Below are positions 34,062 through 43,149 of a stretch of 64,000 nucleotides of DNA, piece by piece. The stretch is from the NCBI GenBank assembly GCA_900770945.1, contig CAAGME010000011.1:21389-85388 (forward strand), given 5' to 3'. The position numbers and the translations under genes were made by a program. Below the pieces are notes generated by a model that saw only the letters and a program-made list of their open reading frames with translations, searched no databases and was not told the DNA's origin. How positions within the stretch are numbered: the first letter of the stretch is position 1; the number at the start of each line of letters is the position of its first letter. Source of the DNA: Clostridia bacterium (GTDB lineage Bacteria; Bacillota; Clostridia; Christensenellales; Borkfalkiaceae).

Positions 34062-34895
34062 ATGAACGAAGCGATTGTGTTTGAAAACGTCGATTTTGCT
34101 TACGACGAAGGCGAAAAGAACGTCGTCGAAGATCTCTCTTTCAAGGTGGAAAGGGGTTCTTTCGTTGCGCTCGTCGGGCGTAACGCAAGCGGTAAATCGA
34201 CGGTAGCAAAGCTCGTTAACGGGCTTATAGCCCCGCTTTCCGGGAAAATCACCGTTTTGGGGCTTGACGCGACGGACGAAAACAATTCCTTTGAGATAAG
34301 GAAGCGTTGCGGAATAGTTTTCCAAAACCCCGACAATCAGACGGTTGCGACCATCGTTGAGGACGACGTTGCTTTCGGACCCGAAAACATAGGCGTAGAA
34401 AGGGAAGAAATCGGAAAAAGAATAGATTTTGCTTTAAAGGCGACGGGGACGGAGTCGTTCAGGTTTTCTTCCGCGTCGAGGCTGTCCGGCGGGCAGAAAC
34501 AGCGCGTCGCGATAGCGGGAGTTCTCGCGATAAAGCCGGAGATACTCATTTTAGACGAATCGACTTCCATGCTCGATCCGCGTGGCAGGCGCGAGGTTAT
34601 GGACGTCGTGAAAAATCTCAATAAGCTCGGCATGACGGTCATTGTGATAACCCATTACATGGACGAAGTCACCGATTGCGACGAGGTGCTTGTTATGGGC
34701 GGGGGCAGGCTTTTAAGAAGCGGTACTCCCGAAGAAATTTTTGCCGACGAAGATCTTTTAGCCCGCGCGGGGCTTGAACTTCCCGTTCCCGCAAAGATAG
34801 CCAAGCTTTTGAGAAAAAAGGGCGTAAAAATAGGTCAACCGCTCACCAAGGAGGCGTTGAAGGACGAATTATGCGTATTGTTGCAAGAAACATAG
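34062..34895 (+). CDS. ecfA1: ECF transporter ATPase EcfA1
   Basis: A 277-residue ATP-binding subunit of the energy-coupling factor module that powers uptake of vitamins and other micronutrients with exchangeable S components such as QueT. Walker A GRNASGKST, Q-loop FQNPDNQTVATIVEDDVAFG, signature LSGGQKQR, Walker B ILILDEST and the switch His (VITHYMDEV) are present. The ATG at 34062 with AAGGAAAAG is chosen over an upstream start lacking homology. It overlaps ecfA2 by 25 bases. Confidence 0.94.
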   Translation: MNEAIVFENVDFAYDEGEKNVVEDLSFKVERGSFVALVGRNASGKSTVAKLVNGLIAPLSGKITVLGLDATDENNSFEIRKRCGIVFQNPDNQTVATIVEDDVAFGPENIGVEREEIGKRIDFALKATGTESFRFSSASRLSGGQKQRVAIAGVLAIKPEILILDESTSMLDPRGRREVMDVVKNLNKLGMTVIVITHYMDEVTDCDEVLVMGGGRLLRSGTPEEIFADEDLLARAGLELPVPAKIAKLLRKKGVKIGQPLTKEALKDELCVLLQET

Positions 34896-35749
34896 AATTT
34901 TCATACAATAAGGGCGCAAAGTTTTCCGTCGCCGCGCTCGACGGAGTTTCGCTCGAAATAGCCGATGGCGAGTTTTTCGGCATAATCGGGCATACGGGTA
35001 GCGGAAAGTCAACCTTCATTCAGCATCTGAACGCCTTAGTGCCGCTCCAGAAAGGCGAACTTTTCGTCGGCGATTACGACCTTACGCCGTCAAAAAAGAA
35101 AAAGGATAAAGCTAAGCTCAAAGATTTGAGAAAAAGCGTGGGAATGGTCTTTCAATACCCCGAATATCAGCTTTTTGCCGAAACGGTCTATGAGGACGTC
35201 GCTTTCGGTATTCGCAATTTCTTAGCGGAAAAAGACGAAAAAAAAGTCGAAGATTTAGTGAAAAGCGCGCTTGAAAAGGTGGGGCTTAACTACGCGGAAA
35301 TAAAGGATAAGTCGCCGTTTGCTCTTTCGGGCGGGCAAAAAAGAAGAGTTGCGATAGCGGGAGTTATTGTGGTTGAACCTCAGGTACTCGTTCTTGACGA
35401 GCCTTGCGCAGGGCTTGACCCCGTCGGGAAAAAGGAGCTTTGGGAGCTTTTGCATTATTTACACAGAACAACGGCGAAAACAATAATCGTCGTGTCGCAT
35501 GACATGAACGACGTTGCCGAACAATGTACTAAGGCAGCGATGTTTTCGGACGGAAAAATAATCGCTTCGGGAACGCCCAAGGAATTGTTTTCCGATAGGG
35601 AACTTATAGAAAAAGCAGGGCTTGACGTACCCGTGACGGCGTACTTAAAAGACGAATTAAGCCCGTGCTTAGACGATTTGGACACCGACTTCAAGATAGC
35701 GGACTTTGCGGAAAAACTTGCCCAAAAGCTGAACTCAAAAGGACAATAA
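34871..35749 (+). CDS. ecfA2: ECF transporter ATPase EcfA2
   Basis: A 292-residue second ATPase of the ECF module. Walker A GHTGSGKST, Q-loop FQYPEYQLFAETVYEDVAFG, signature LSGGQKRR, Walker B VLVLDEPCAGLDP, and switch His (VVSHDMNDV) are present. It starts inside the ecfA1 end with AAGGA upstream. A divergent member of the dispersed repeat family (35762-35793) separates it from ecfT. Confidence 0.94.
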   Translation: MRIVARNIEFSYNKGAKFSVAALDGVSLEIADGEFFGIIGHTGSGKSTFIQHLNALVPLQKGELFVGDYDLTPSKKKKDKAKLKDLRKSVGMVFQYPEYQLFAETVYEDVAFGIRNFLAEKDEKKVEDLVKSALEKVGLNYAEIKDKSPFALSGGQKRRVAIAGVIVVEPQVLVLDEPCAGLDPVGKKELWELLHYLHRTTAKTIIVVSHDMNDVAEQCTKAAMFSDGKIIASGTPKELFSDRELIEKAGLDVPVTAYLKDELSPCLDDLDTDFKIADFAEKLAQKLNSKGQ

Positions 35750-35819
35750 AAAATCATAAAACAAGCCGATAACAGGCTTATAGCGCAACTTTTTATTAAA
35801 GAAAAGAAAAAAGGTAAAC

Positions 35820-36641
35820 ATGCTTAACGACGTAGCCTTCGGGCAGTACTATCCCGTGCAATCGGCGGTTCACAAAATGGACCCCCGCGCAAAGATAGTC
35901 TTTTTAATCGCATATATAGTTGTTATATTCCTCGTCAAAAACTTTTTCGGGTTTTTAGCGGCGGGGGCTTTCGTCGTACTTGCCGTTATCTTTTCCCGCG
36001 TGCCTTTTTTCAAAGTTTTAAAGAGTATAAAGGCGATACTCGTGCTTATCGTAATCACCTTTTTAATCAACCTTTTATTACACGAGGACGCGGACGCAAA
36101 AATTTACTGTTCGTTCTGGGTTTTTAAGATAACGGACAGATCGATTGAGTTCGCGCTGTTTATGGCGTTGAGGCTCATATATCTCGTACTCGGCAGTTCA
36201 GTTCTTACGCTCACAACGACGCCCGTCGCGCTGACCGACGGCATAGAATCGCTTTTAAAGCCGCTAAAACTCGTAAAATTCCCCGTTCACGAACTCGCGC
36301 TTATAATGAGCATCGCACTCCGCTTTATACCTACGCTTATGGAAGAAACCAACAGAATAATTTCGGCGCAAAAGGCAAGGGGCGCGGATTTTGACAGCGG
36401 CAATCTTTTTAAAAAGGTAAAAGCGTTGCTTCCCGTGCTGATACCGCTTATCGTGTCGGCATTCCGCCGTGCGGACGAGCTGGGCGAAGCTATGGACGCG
36501 CGCTGTTATTCGGGCAGCAAAAACCGCACTAAGTATAAAAAACTCACGTTTACTTATCGCGACCTTATCGCGCTTTTTGTAATAGGCGCGCTGTACGCGG
36601 GCGTGATAATTCTTAACGTTTACGGGGTGAACGTCATATGA
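35820..36641 (+). CDS. ecfT: ECF transporter transmembrane subunit EcfT
   Basis: A 273-residue membrane scaffold linking EcfA1/A2 to S components. About five hydrophobic segments are seen, and the coupling helices carry the two short Ala-Arg-Gly-type motifs, here KARGADF and MDARCYSG. The ATG follows AAAAAAGG. The stop overlaps the truA ATG as ATGA. Confidence 0.94.
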   Translation: MLNDVAFGQYYPVQSAVHKMDPRAKIVFLIAYIVVIFLVKNFFGFLAAGAFVVLAVIFSRVPFFKVLKSIKAILVLIVITFLINLLLHEDADAKIYCSFWVFKITDRSIEFALFMALRLIYLVLGSSVLTLTTTPVALTDGIESLLKPLKLVKFPVHELALIMSIALRFIPTLMEETNRIISAQKARGADFDSGNLFKKVKALLPVLIPLIVSAFRRADELGEAMDARCYSGSKNRTKYKKLTFTYRDLIALFVIGALYAGVIILNVYGVNVI

Positions 36642-37378
36642 GAATAAAATTAACGGTTTGTTATGACGGGACTTTATATTGCGGCTGGCAACGGCAGAAA
36701 AACGGCTTTACCGTTCAGGAAGCCTTAGAGCAAGCCGTCGAAACCCTTACGGGCGAAAAGGTCGCCGTAACGGGCAGCGGCAGAACCGATGCGGGTGTGC
36801 ATGCAAAAGGTCAGGTCGCGCACTTCGACACGAATTCGACTATCCCCGCCGAAAAGTTTTTTCTCGCGCTCAATCCCCTTTTGCCGGACGATATCAAGGT
36901 TTTAAAAAGCGAACGGGTAAGCGAAAACTTTCATTCCGTTCGGTCGGCTAAACGCAAGACTTACGTTTATTCGCTGTATCTCTCGTCCGTTCCCGTTCCT
37001 TTATACGAGCGTTACGCGCTCCGCATAGACGAGCCGATAGATATTAAAAAAATGCAAAAAGCCGCGGAGTTTTTTATCGGCGAAAAGGATTTTAAAGCTT
37101 TTTCTTCCACCGGTTCGTCAGTCAAAGGCACGGTGAGAAAAATTTATGCGTTAAGCGTTGAAAAGAAAGGCGAGTTTATCTTTATAAAAGTTACGGGCAA
37201 CGGCTTTTTATACAACATGGTAAGAATAATCGCGGGAACGCTCGTTGCGATAGGCAAAGGCGAAATAAGCGAAGAAACCGTTGAAAAAGCCTTTTTGACG
37301 GGAGAAAGAACGTATGCGGGAAAAACGCTTGCCGCAAAAGGCTTAACGCTTCTTTGCGCCGAGTACGAAGCCGAATAA
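36638..37378 (+). CDS. truA: tRNA pseudouridine(38-40) synthase TruA
   Basis: The 246-residue enzyme isomerises uridines 38-40 in the tRNA anticodon arm. The catalytic motif is SGRTDAGVHAKGQVAHFDT (catalytic Asp in GRTDAGV). The start YDGTLYCGWQRQ and the end NGFLYNMVRIIAGTLV are also typical. The ecfA1-ecfA2-ecfT-truA order is common in Bacillota. It overlaps ecfT by four bases. Confidence 0.96.
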   Translation: MRIKLTVCYDGTLYCGWQRQKNGFTVQEALEQAVETLTGEKVAVTGSGRTDAGVHAKGQVAHFDTNSTIPAEKFFLALNPLLPDDIKVLKSERVSENFHSVRSAKRKTYVYSLYLSSVPVPLYERYALRIDEPIDIKKMQKAAEFFIGEKDFKAFSSTGSSVKGTVRKIYALSVEKKGEFIFIKVTGNGFLYNMVRIIAGTLVAIGKGEISEETVEKAFLTGERTYAGKTLAAKGLTLLCAEYEAE

Positions 37379-37435
37379 GCTTATACTCTTAATTACTGTA
37401 ACGCTTTATTAAAAAGAGACGTTAAAGCTTTAAAA

Positions 37436-37468
37436 AAAACAAAAAGTCGGGCTATAAGGCGATTATCG
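37436..37468 (+). repeat. 33-bp direct repeat, left copy
   Basis: Identical to 38653-38685. The core GGCTATAAGGCGATTATCG is related to the second half of the 76-bp elements at 268 and 16209. It lies 31 bases before the HipA-like gene. Confidence 0.9.
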
Positions 37469-37499
37469 CGTAAAAAAATAAAAACGATAGGAGGGTTGT

Positions 37500-38645
37500 A
37501 TGTTATACGAATTAAGGCAGTACGATGTGCCGCTATTGACTTTTTATATCGAACGACGGGAACTCGATAAGTTGACGTATACTATCGAGTGGGTTAACGA
37601 TGAGAAAAAACATTTGTTACCAATCGGTCTAACCCCCGATTCCGAAGGACTAAGCAGGTGGTTAAAGTCGCGCGTCATTCCGAAAAACAGAGAGTTTGTG
37701 GATCAAATTTTGGCTCGGAGCGGGCTTAACGGCAGCGACGTTATGGGCATAATCAACGTTTGCAAAGGGCTTTCTTTAAACGACAGTTATTGGGTCGTTG
37801 AAAAAGGGTTTGACGGCAAATTTGCCGATTACAACCTCTATGAAAACAAGTTTACGAGAACGCTTGCGCTTATAGCGTACACGGGGTTCGGCAGTAACGG
37901 CAAAAGCGGGTTTACTTCATCTCCCGAATACACGACAAACGGAATGCTTCGTAAATGTTGGCGCAGAATCGACGGCAAAATTTACTTGTATAAAGGCGGC
38001 ACGTCCGGCGCGGCAAACACCGGCAACGAGCCTTATTCCGAATATTATGCCGCCGAAATCGCCGAAGCGATGGGGATAAGTCACGTTGCATACAACTTGT
38101 CAAAATGGAAAGGTACGCTCTGTTCGACATGCGAACTGTTTACCGATATAAACACCTCGTTCGTACCTATATATAGGTTTAATCAATGCGGCAGGCTTGC
38201 CGAAACGGCGAGGTTTTTGAAGACTCTCGGACAAGAATTTTACGACGAGTTTGCGGATATGATGATTTTCGACTCGCTTATTTGCAACACCGACAGGCAC
38301 GCGGGGAATTACGGACTGCTTGTAGACAACAAGACGAATAAACCCGTTAGGTTTGCTCCGATATTCGACAACGGGTTGTCTCTTTTTAACTACGCCATGG
38401 CGGATGACCTTGTGAATATAGATAACTATGCTAAAACGAGGTTCCCTGCTTATGACAGCGTGTCTTACGAAGAAATCGTGAAAGCTTTTATATCGGAAAG
38501 ACAAAAAGTCGCTCTCCGTAAATTGATAAACTTTAAATTCACAAAACACCCGAGATACAATCTGCAAAGCCAACGGCTCAAAACGATAGAAGGATACTTA
38601 CAGCGAAGGCTTCGCGCGTTTTTGATTATTGACGAAAAAATATAG
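37500..38645 (+). CDS. HipA-like kinase domain protein
   Basis: A 381-residue protein with a HipA-type kinase fold signature: LYKGGTSGAANTGNEPYSEY (nucleotide-loop-like region), then MIFDSLICNTDRHAGNYGLL with the catalytic Asp and Asn, and RFAPIFDNGLSLF as the metal-binding DNG. HipA toxins phosphorylate targets such as tRNA synthetases, but no HipB-like antitoxin is next to it, so a toxin role is not shown. GGAGG precedes the ATG. Perfect 33-base direct repeats flank it on both sides, suggesting a transposable or excisable unit. Confidence 0.75.
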   Translation: MLYELRQYDVPLLTFYIERRELDKLTYTIEWVNDEKKHLLPIGLTPDSEGLSRWLKSRVIPKNREFVDQILARSGLNGSDVMGIINVCKGLSLNDSYWVVEKGFDGKFADYNLYENKFTRTLALIAYTGFGSNGKSGFTSSPEYTTNGMLRKCWRRIDGKIYLYKGGTSGAANTGNEPYSEYYAAEIAEAMGISHVAYNLSKWKGTLCSTCELFTDINTSFVPIYRFNQCGRLAETARFLKTLGQEFYDEFADMMIFDSLICNTDRHAGNYGLLVDNKTNKPVRFAPIFDNGLSLFNYAMADDLVNIDNYAKTRFPAYDSVSYEEIVKAFISERQKVALRKLINFKFTKHPRYNLQSQRLKTIEGYLQRRLRAFLIIDEKI

Positions 38646-38652
38646 ATTTCGT

Positions 38653-38685
38653 AAAACAAAAAGTCGGGCTATAAGGCGATTATCG
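38653..38685 (+). repeat. 33-bp direct repeat, right copy
   Basis: Identical to 37436-37468 and in the same orientation, eight bases after the HipA-like stop codon. Confidence 0.9.
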
Positions 38686-38717
38686 GGAAATAATCAAAAA
38701 AATGACAAAACAAAAAG

Positions 38718-38752
38718 ATTCCGTCCTCAAAAAAAGACAGGGCGGAATTTTT
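38718..38752 (+). terminator. Terminator after the HipA-like gene
   Basis: ATTCCGTCCT pairs with AGGGCGGAAT (one G-U pair) and is followed by TTTT. Confidence 0.75.
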
Positions 38753-38835
38753 AATTCGATAGAGAAAAGTTGTCAACAAAACGAAAGATTTTTATATAGT
38801 AAAACCACAAAACGGCGCAAAAGACGAAAATATCG

Positions 38836-38864
38836 TTGACAGCAGAATTATAGTGTGATACAAT
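38836..38864 (+). promoter_or_regulatory. Promoter of the membrane-protein gene
   Basis: TTGACA (38836-38841) and TACAAT (38859-38864) are spaced by 17 bases, 38 bases before the start codon. Confidence 0.8.
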
Positions 38865-38901
38865 AATTACGTTGTTAAGTAATTTTAAGATAGAGGAAAC
38901 T

Positions 38902-39600
38902 ATGAGAACTATAAGAAAAAACACGAAAAACGTTGTTAAGGATAAAAAGGAAAAAAGGCTGCACCCCGTTCAACAAGCAATAAAGCTTTCGATTGCCGCG
39001 CTTATCTTTATATTTCTTTGCGTTTCGATATGGCTCGGGCGCGACTATTTTAAAAAGGAAGTCAACGTGCCGTCGTTGAATTTGCCCGCTTGGCTTGATG
39101 CGATTTTGGAAAAAATAATTTTGTATGCGCCGATAATTTTTATATCTATTTTTGCGCTCGAAGGCATACTTGCCGCGGTTGCGCTGATAGTAAACACCGA
39201 TAAATGCAGACTTGTTTGCATGATTATCTTAATAATCCTCGGCGTTGTTTTTGCTTTGTCTCTTTCGTATGCCGGAACGTCTTTTATCGGCTTAGGCGAG
39301 CAAATATATGCGAAAATCGGGGCGGGTTCTGCCGAAGCAGATACGAAAAGCGTTGTCGTAATGCTTCTTATCTTAGCAAGCTTTTTCGGACCGCTTATAT
39401 TGCAAATAGCAACGCTCGGCTTTATGCTTTTGACGTTCGAGCAAGAAGGCGGAATGAACGTTGCGACCTGGTTTTTGTTCACCGTACCCGGCGCGGGGTT
39501 TGTCATAGCACTGATATTCTTATTTAAAAATTTGTTCGCCCACGGCGGCGGAAGCGGAGACGACGGCGACAGCTACGACGTGATTATTTTCAAAAGGTAG
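38902..39600 (+). CDS. Multi-pass membrane protein, hypothetical
   Basis: A 232-residue protein with a basic N-terminal tail (RKNTKNVVKDKKEKRLHP) and about five hydrophobic segments. It ends in a Gly/Asp-rich tail GGGSGDDGDSYDV. No family was recognised. The ATG at 38902 has GAGG upstream; an earlier in-frame start lacks one. It forms a single-gene unit with its own strong promoter and a bidirectional terminator. Confidence 0.7.
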   Translation: MRTIRKNTKNVVKDKKEKRLHPVQQAIKLSIAALIFIFLCVSIWLGRDYFKKEVNVPSLNLPAWLDAILEKIILYAPIIFISIFALEGILAAVALIVNTDKCRLVCMIILIILGVVFALSLSYAGTSFIGLGEQIYAKIGAGSAEADTKSVVVMLLILASFFGPLILQIATLGFMLLTFEQEGGMNVATWFLFTVPGAGFVIALIFLFKNLFAHGGGSGDDGDSYDVIIFKR

Positions 39601-39689
39601 CTTATCGACGAACTATAACGTTTATCACGAAAAGCCGCACTATAAGTCAATTATCGCACAATAAAGTAAGATAAAAAGGCACAAAAAAA

Positions 39690-39725
39690 GAGGTTGCTTA
39701 AAGGGTAGATACTTTAAGCAACCTC
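39690..39725. terminator. Bidirectional terminator
   Basis: A perfect 14-bp stem, GAGGTTGCTTAAAG with CTTTAAGCAACCTC, has a long A-run on its left. On the minus strand that is a T-run terminating the HMA gene; on the plus strand it follows the membrane-protein gene. A relative of the dispersed repeat lies before it (39634-39662). Confidence 0.88.
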
Positions 39726-39744
39726 GAATTTCTTTTCAAACGGC

Positions 39745-40002
39745 TTACTTTTTGAAAAGAGAGAAAAATCCTTTTTTTTCGTACGGCTCTCTTTTTATGG
39801 AGAGAACCCTGTAACCGGTGGGCGACATAACTTCGTGAATTTTTTCGTCCGGTATGTCGGTTTCGGTTATTATCTCCGTCGTGCCTTTTACGTGCGACGA
39901 ATTGACTTTTTTTACGTTAAAGTTTTTGCGGATAACGTCGTTGACGTGGCTTTCGCACATTCCGCACATCATTCCGTCTATCTTTAAAGTTATCTTAGTC
40001 AT
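39745..40002 (-). CDS. Heavy-metal-associated (HMA) domain protein
   Basis: An 85-residue copper-chaperone-like protein: a beta-alpha-beta HMA domain with the metal-binding motif GMMCGMCESHV (two Cys at about residues 13 and 16), then a basic C-terminal tail. The metal is probably copper(I), by family. It lies at the end of the feo region and overlaps the start of a 34-codon gene upstream. Confidence 0.85.
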   Translation of the reverse strand: MTKITLKIDGMMCGMCESHVNDVIRKNFNVKKVNSSHVKGTTEIITETDIPDEKIHEVMSPTGYRVLSIKREPYEKKGFFSLFKK

Positions 40003-40099
40003 TGTTTTTTACCTTTGCAAGTTTAATAAGTTTTCTTTTGACGTAGCCGGTTGCGACTACGTACGCCGCCGCGGATATTCCGCAAATGACTAAATCCAT
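39995..40099 (-). CDS. 34-residue single-pass membrane protein
   Basis: A short frame encoding MDLVICGISAAAYVVATGYV plus a basic tail (KRKLIKLAKVKNND). AGGAG lies 5-6 bases before the ATG, and the stop overlaps the HMA start by eight bases, so the two are probably translated together. The single hydrophobic segment with one Cys and positive tail suggests a small membrane partner of the HMA protein. No family recognised. Confidence 0.65.
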   Translation of the reverse strand: MDLVICGISAAAYVVATGYVKRKLIKLAKVKNND

Positions 40100-40460
40100 A
40101 AGAACTCCTATTCATATTCGTTTTTCTCCGCCTCTCGCCTTAGTAAGCATGGGGCGGAAAACTTTAGGGATTTCATTCCTTATCCCTAATTACCTAAAAG
40201 GCGGCTTTTTCGCGCTTTTCCGCGACCGCTCGATTGGAGTACGGTCGGTACGCCTGCCTCGCGCTCGCAAAAAATCATCAAAAAATACGCTCTTTTAGGT
40301 GTTTCGCATTTTTGCGGATAAAAAATCGCCGTTTACGGTACGGTTTTTGCAAGGCAAACGACCGAAATAGTACCGATGTACATTGATGGGAGTTTAACAC
40401 AGCAAAAACCGATTTATTACCGCAAAAATAATTAGTGATGAAGAATGCAATCCCTACAAA
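40100..40460. other. Intergenic region with two short dispersed repeats
   Basis: It contains one reversed repeat copy (40164-40192) and the 36-base copy at 40421-40456, identical to 10338-10373. Between them is decayed GC-rich sequence with no gene. It separates feoB plus its small partner from the HMA pair. Confidence 0.6.
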
Positions 40461-40631
40461 TTATTTTTTCTTTTTGCCTTTGTTTGCGTAAGAGCAGCGG
40501 GAGCAATGACTGCAATCCCCGCCGCAATCGCCGGAGCATTTGCCCTGCTTCTTTCTTATGTAAGAAGTTATCGCAACGGCGGCGACTATCGCAACGCAGG
40601 CGACTATCAGAACAATTTCCTTCCAGCCCAT
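40461..40631 (-). CDS. FeoB-associated Cys-rich membrane protein
   Basis: A 56-residue protein: one N-terminal membrane helix (MGWKEIVLIVACVAIVAAVA) then a cysteine cluster KCSGDCGGDCSHCSRCS and a Lys-rich end. This layout is the small Cys-rich protein commonly encoded just after feoB. The Cys cluster may bind iron. It starts five bases after the feoB stop. Confidence 0.88.
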   Translation of the reverse strand: MGWKEIVLIVACVAIVAAVAITSYIRKKQGKCSGDCGGDCSHCSRCSYANKGKKKK

Positions 40632-40635
40632 TTTT

Positions 40636-43149
40636 TTACGCTCCTTTCGCTTCTCTTACCTTATTGCGCATTACGATGAGCGCGACGACAACCGCGATTA
40701 CCGCAGCCCAGATGAAAGCCGTCCACCAGAAGGAACCGATAGTGTAAACCATAGCGGCAACGATATAGGAAGTTGCAATCCAGAAAAGAAGAGTAAATTG
40801 ATAACGTTTTTTATCCTGCAATTCGGCTTTTGCCGTAGCGACCGCCGCAAAGCACGGGATAGTCGTCATGTTGAACGCGATGAAGGAAATGAGTGCCGGA
40901 CCGGTGATACCGGTTGCCGCGATCATGGCTTTTACCGCGCCGATACCCGCTTCGCTCGAAATGTTAGCAAGACCGATTTTGCTTGCAACTGCGGGGATAG
41001 CGGTGAGGCAGGCGGCGAGAGTGCCGAAAGTGGAAATAACGTTTTCCTTTGCGATAAGACCGGAAACTGCGGCAAGAACGAACACCCAGCCGTATTCGCC
41101 GAGCTGACTACCGAATCCGAGCGGAGTAAACAGCGGCTGAACGAGCTTGGAAACGCTTGCGAGAATGGAATCGTTGATAGCTTCGTCGGCTAAGAGGTGC
41201 CAGCTGAAATCGAAGTGGGTGAGTACCCAGATAACGATTGTGGAAGCAAGAATGATAGTGAAAGCTTTTTTAACAAAGTGCTTAGTCTTGTCCCAGAGGT
41301 GAGCCATAAGGTTCTTGAACTGCGGGAGGTGGTAAGCAGGAAGCTCCATGATGAACGGAGGAGTTTCGCCTTTCAAGGAAGTGTTTCTCATGAGCAGTAC
41401 CGTTACGATTGCCGTCACGATACCGAGTAGATACATCGAGTAGGTGATAAGGTCCGCATTGAGCGAGGTGCCGAGAACTAACGCGCCCGCAACGGCGGTA
41501 AGTATCGGGAGCTTAGCTCCGCAAGAGAAGAAAGGTATAACGCGGACTGTCGCCGTTCTTTCCTTTTCGTCCGCAAGCGTTCTCGTGTTGATCATTGCCG
41601 GAACCGAGCAACCGAAGCCCATAATCATAGGCATAAAGGCTCTGCCCGAAAGCCCGAACTTTCTGAACATTCTGTCGAGAATAAACGCTATACGAGCCAT
41701 ATAGCCCGAATCTTCGAGGATAGAGAAGAAGAGGAAGAGTACGAGGATAGGCGGCAAGAAGGAAAGCACTGCGGCTAAGCCTTCGATGATACCGTCGTTG
41801 ATAAGACCGGTTGCCCAATCGGCGAGTTTAAGGTTTTCGACGCCCGTTTTGACAAGCCCGAAAAGGTCGCCGACAATCATGTCGTTCCAAATGTTGTTTA
41901 TGATTACGCCCGGTGAATAAATCGTTCCGTCGTAAACCGTTGCAAGCCATCTTCCGCCGTAGTTAAGCACGGGGATTTTGCTGCCGATATAACCGTTGGC
42001 GTCGGCGTAAAATTCGCCGTCCTCGCCGTCTACCGAGTAAGTGCCGTTCCCGTTGTCGGTAACGCCTTCGCTCGTCGTGGTGACGTAGTTGCCGTTGTCG
42101 TCCGTGAGATATTCGAGGGCGGGGTTGCCGTCGTCGTCTTCTTCGTAAACGATATTGCCGTCTTTATCCTTTTCAAGGAAAGCTTCGTTGTCGGAAAGAG
42201 AGGGCATCCAAGCCTGATTTTCCGTAAATCCGTTGAGATAGAAAAGGTTTTCGGAGAAGGTTAAGTGGAAGATAAGGAATAAAACCACGAGGAAGATGGG
42301 GATACCCCAAACTCTGTGAGTAAGAACCTTGTCGGCTTTGTCGCTCGTAGTCATTCTGAATTTGTCTTTGTTTTTGTGCGTTAAAACGGGTGCAAAATAC
42401 TTGGATATGTACTTATATCTCCCGTCCGCAACCAACGCTTCGAAGTCGGACCCGAAAACGCTGTCGTTAAACGTCTTTTTGAATTCTTCTACCGTTTTAA
42501 CGACCTCTTTGTGGTCTTTTACTTCTATCTTATCGCCTTCGATAAGCTTTATTGCGTGGAAGAGGGGGTTTTTGACGTTCTGACCTCTAAGAGCCGTCGT
42601 TACGTCCGCAATAAGATGCGCGAGGGGCGTGTTTTCCAGAACGGTAAAGCCTTCGCGTTTTTTCTTGCTTTCGTTGTAAGCTTTCGTCATAAGCTCGTCA
42701 AGTCCCTTTTCCTTTAATGCGGAAACGGGTACTACGGGAACGCCGAGGCGTTTTTCAAGCTCTTTCGCGTCGATTTTGTCGCCCGCTTTGTCTACGGCGT
42801 CCATCATGTTCAAAGCAACTACGACGGGAACGTCTATTTCGAGTATCTGAGTCGTGAGATAGAGGTTGCGTTCGAGGTTGGTCGCGTCGACGATGTTAAT
42901 AACGCAGTCGGGTTTTTCGTCGAGAATGTAGTTTCTCGCGATTACTTCTTCCGGAGTGTACGGGGCAAGCGAATAAATGCCCGGCAAGTCAACGATAGCG
43001 ATGTGTTCGGCGCATTTTTTGTAAACGCCGTCGCGCTTATCCACCGTAACGCCTGGCCAGTTGCCGACGTGCGCCGTGGACCCGGTAAGGGAGTTAAAAA
43101 GCGTTGTTTTTCCGCAGTTGGGGTTGCCTGCTAATGCAAAATGTTTCAT
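40636..43149 (-). CDS. feoB: Ferrous iron transport protein B
   Basis: An 837-residue GTP-driven Fe(II) permease. The N-terminal G domain has G1 GNPNCGKT (8-15), G3 DLPGIYSL and G4 NMMD. The two gate motifs appear as GFGCSVPAM and FFSCGAKLP in the membrane domain. After TM1 (about 280-298) comes an acidic, Asp/Gly/Asn-rich extracytoplasmic insertion of roughly 110 residues (DKDGNIVYEEDDDGNPALEY and similar), far longer than usual. The ATG at 43147-43149 overlaps the feoA stop as ATGA. Confidence 0.96.
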   Translation of the reverse strand: MKHFALAGNPNCGKTTLFNSLTGSTAHVGNWPGVTVDKRDGVYKKCAEHIAIVDLPGIYSLAPYTPEEVIARNYILDEKPDCVINIVDATNLERNLYLTTQILEIDVPVVVALNMMDAVDKAGDKIDAKELEKRLGVPVVPVSALKEKGLDELMTKAYNESKKKREGFTVLENTPLAHLIADVTTALRGQNVKNPLFHAIKLIEGDKIEVKDHKEVVKTVEEFKKTFNDSVFGSDFEALVADGRYKYISKYFAPVLTHKNKDKFRMTTSDKADKVLTHRVWGIPIFLVVLFLIFHLTFSENLFYLNGFTENQAWMPSLSDNEAFLEKDKDGNIVYEEDDDGNPALEYLTDDNGNYVTTTSEGVTDNGNGTYSVDGEDGEFYADANGYIGSKIPVLNYGGRWLATVYDGTIYSPGVIINNIWNDMIVGDLFGLVKTGVENLKLADWATGLINDGIIEGLAAVLSFLPPILVLFLFFSILEDSGYMARIAFILDRMFRKFGLSGRAFMPMIMGFGCSVPAMINTRTLADEKERTATVRVIPFFSCGAKLPILTAVAGALVLGTSLNADLITYSMYLLGIVTAIVTVLLMRNTSLKGETPPFIMELPAYHLPQFKNLMAHLWDKTKHFVKKAFTIILASTIVIWVLTHFDFSWHLLADEAINDSILASVSKLVQPLFTPLGFGSQLGEYGWVFVLAAVSGLIAKENVISTFGTLAACLTAIPAVASKIGLANISSEAGIGAVKAMIAATGITGPALISFIAFNMTTIPCFAAVATAKAELQDKKRYQFTLLFWIATSYIVAAMVYTIGSFWWTAFIWAAVIAVVVALIVMRNKVREAKGA

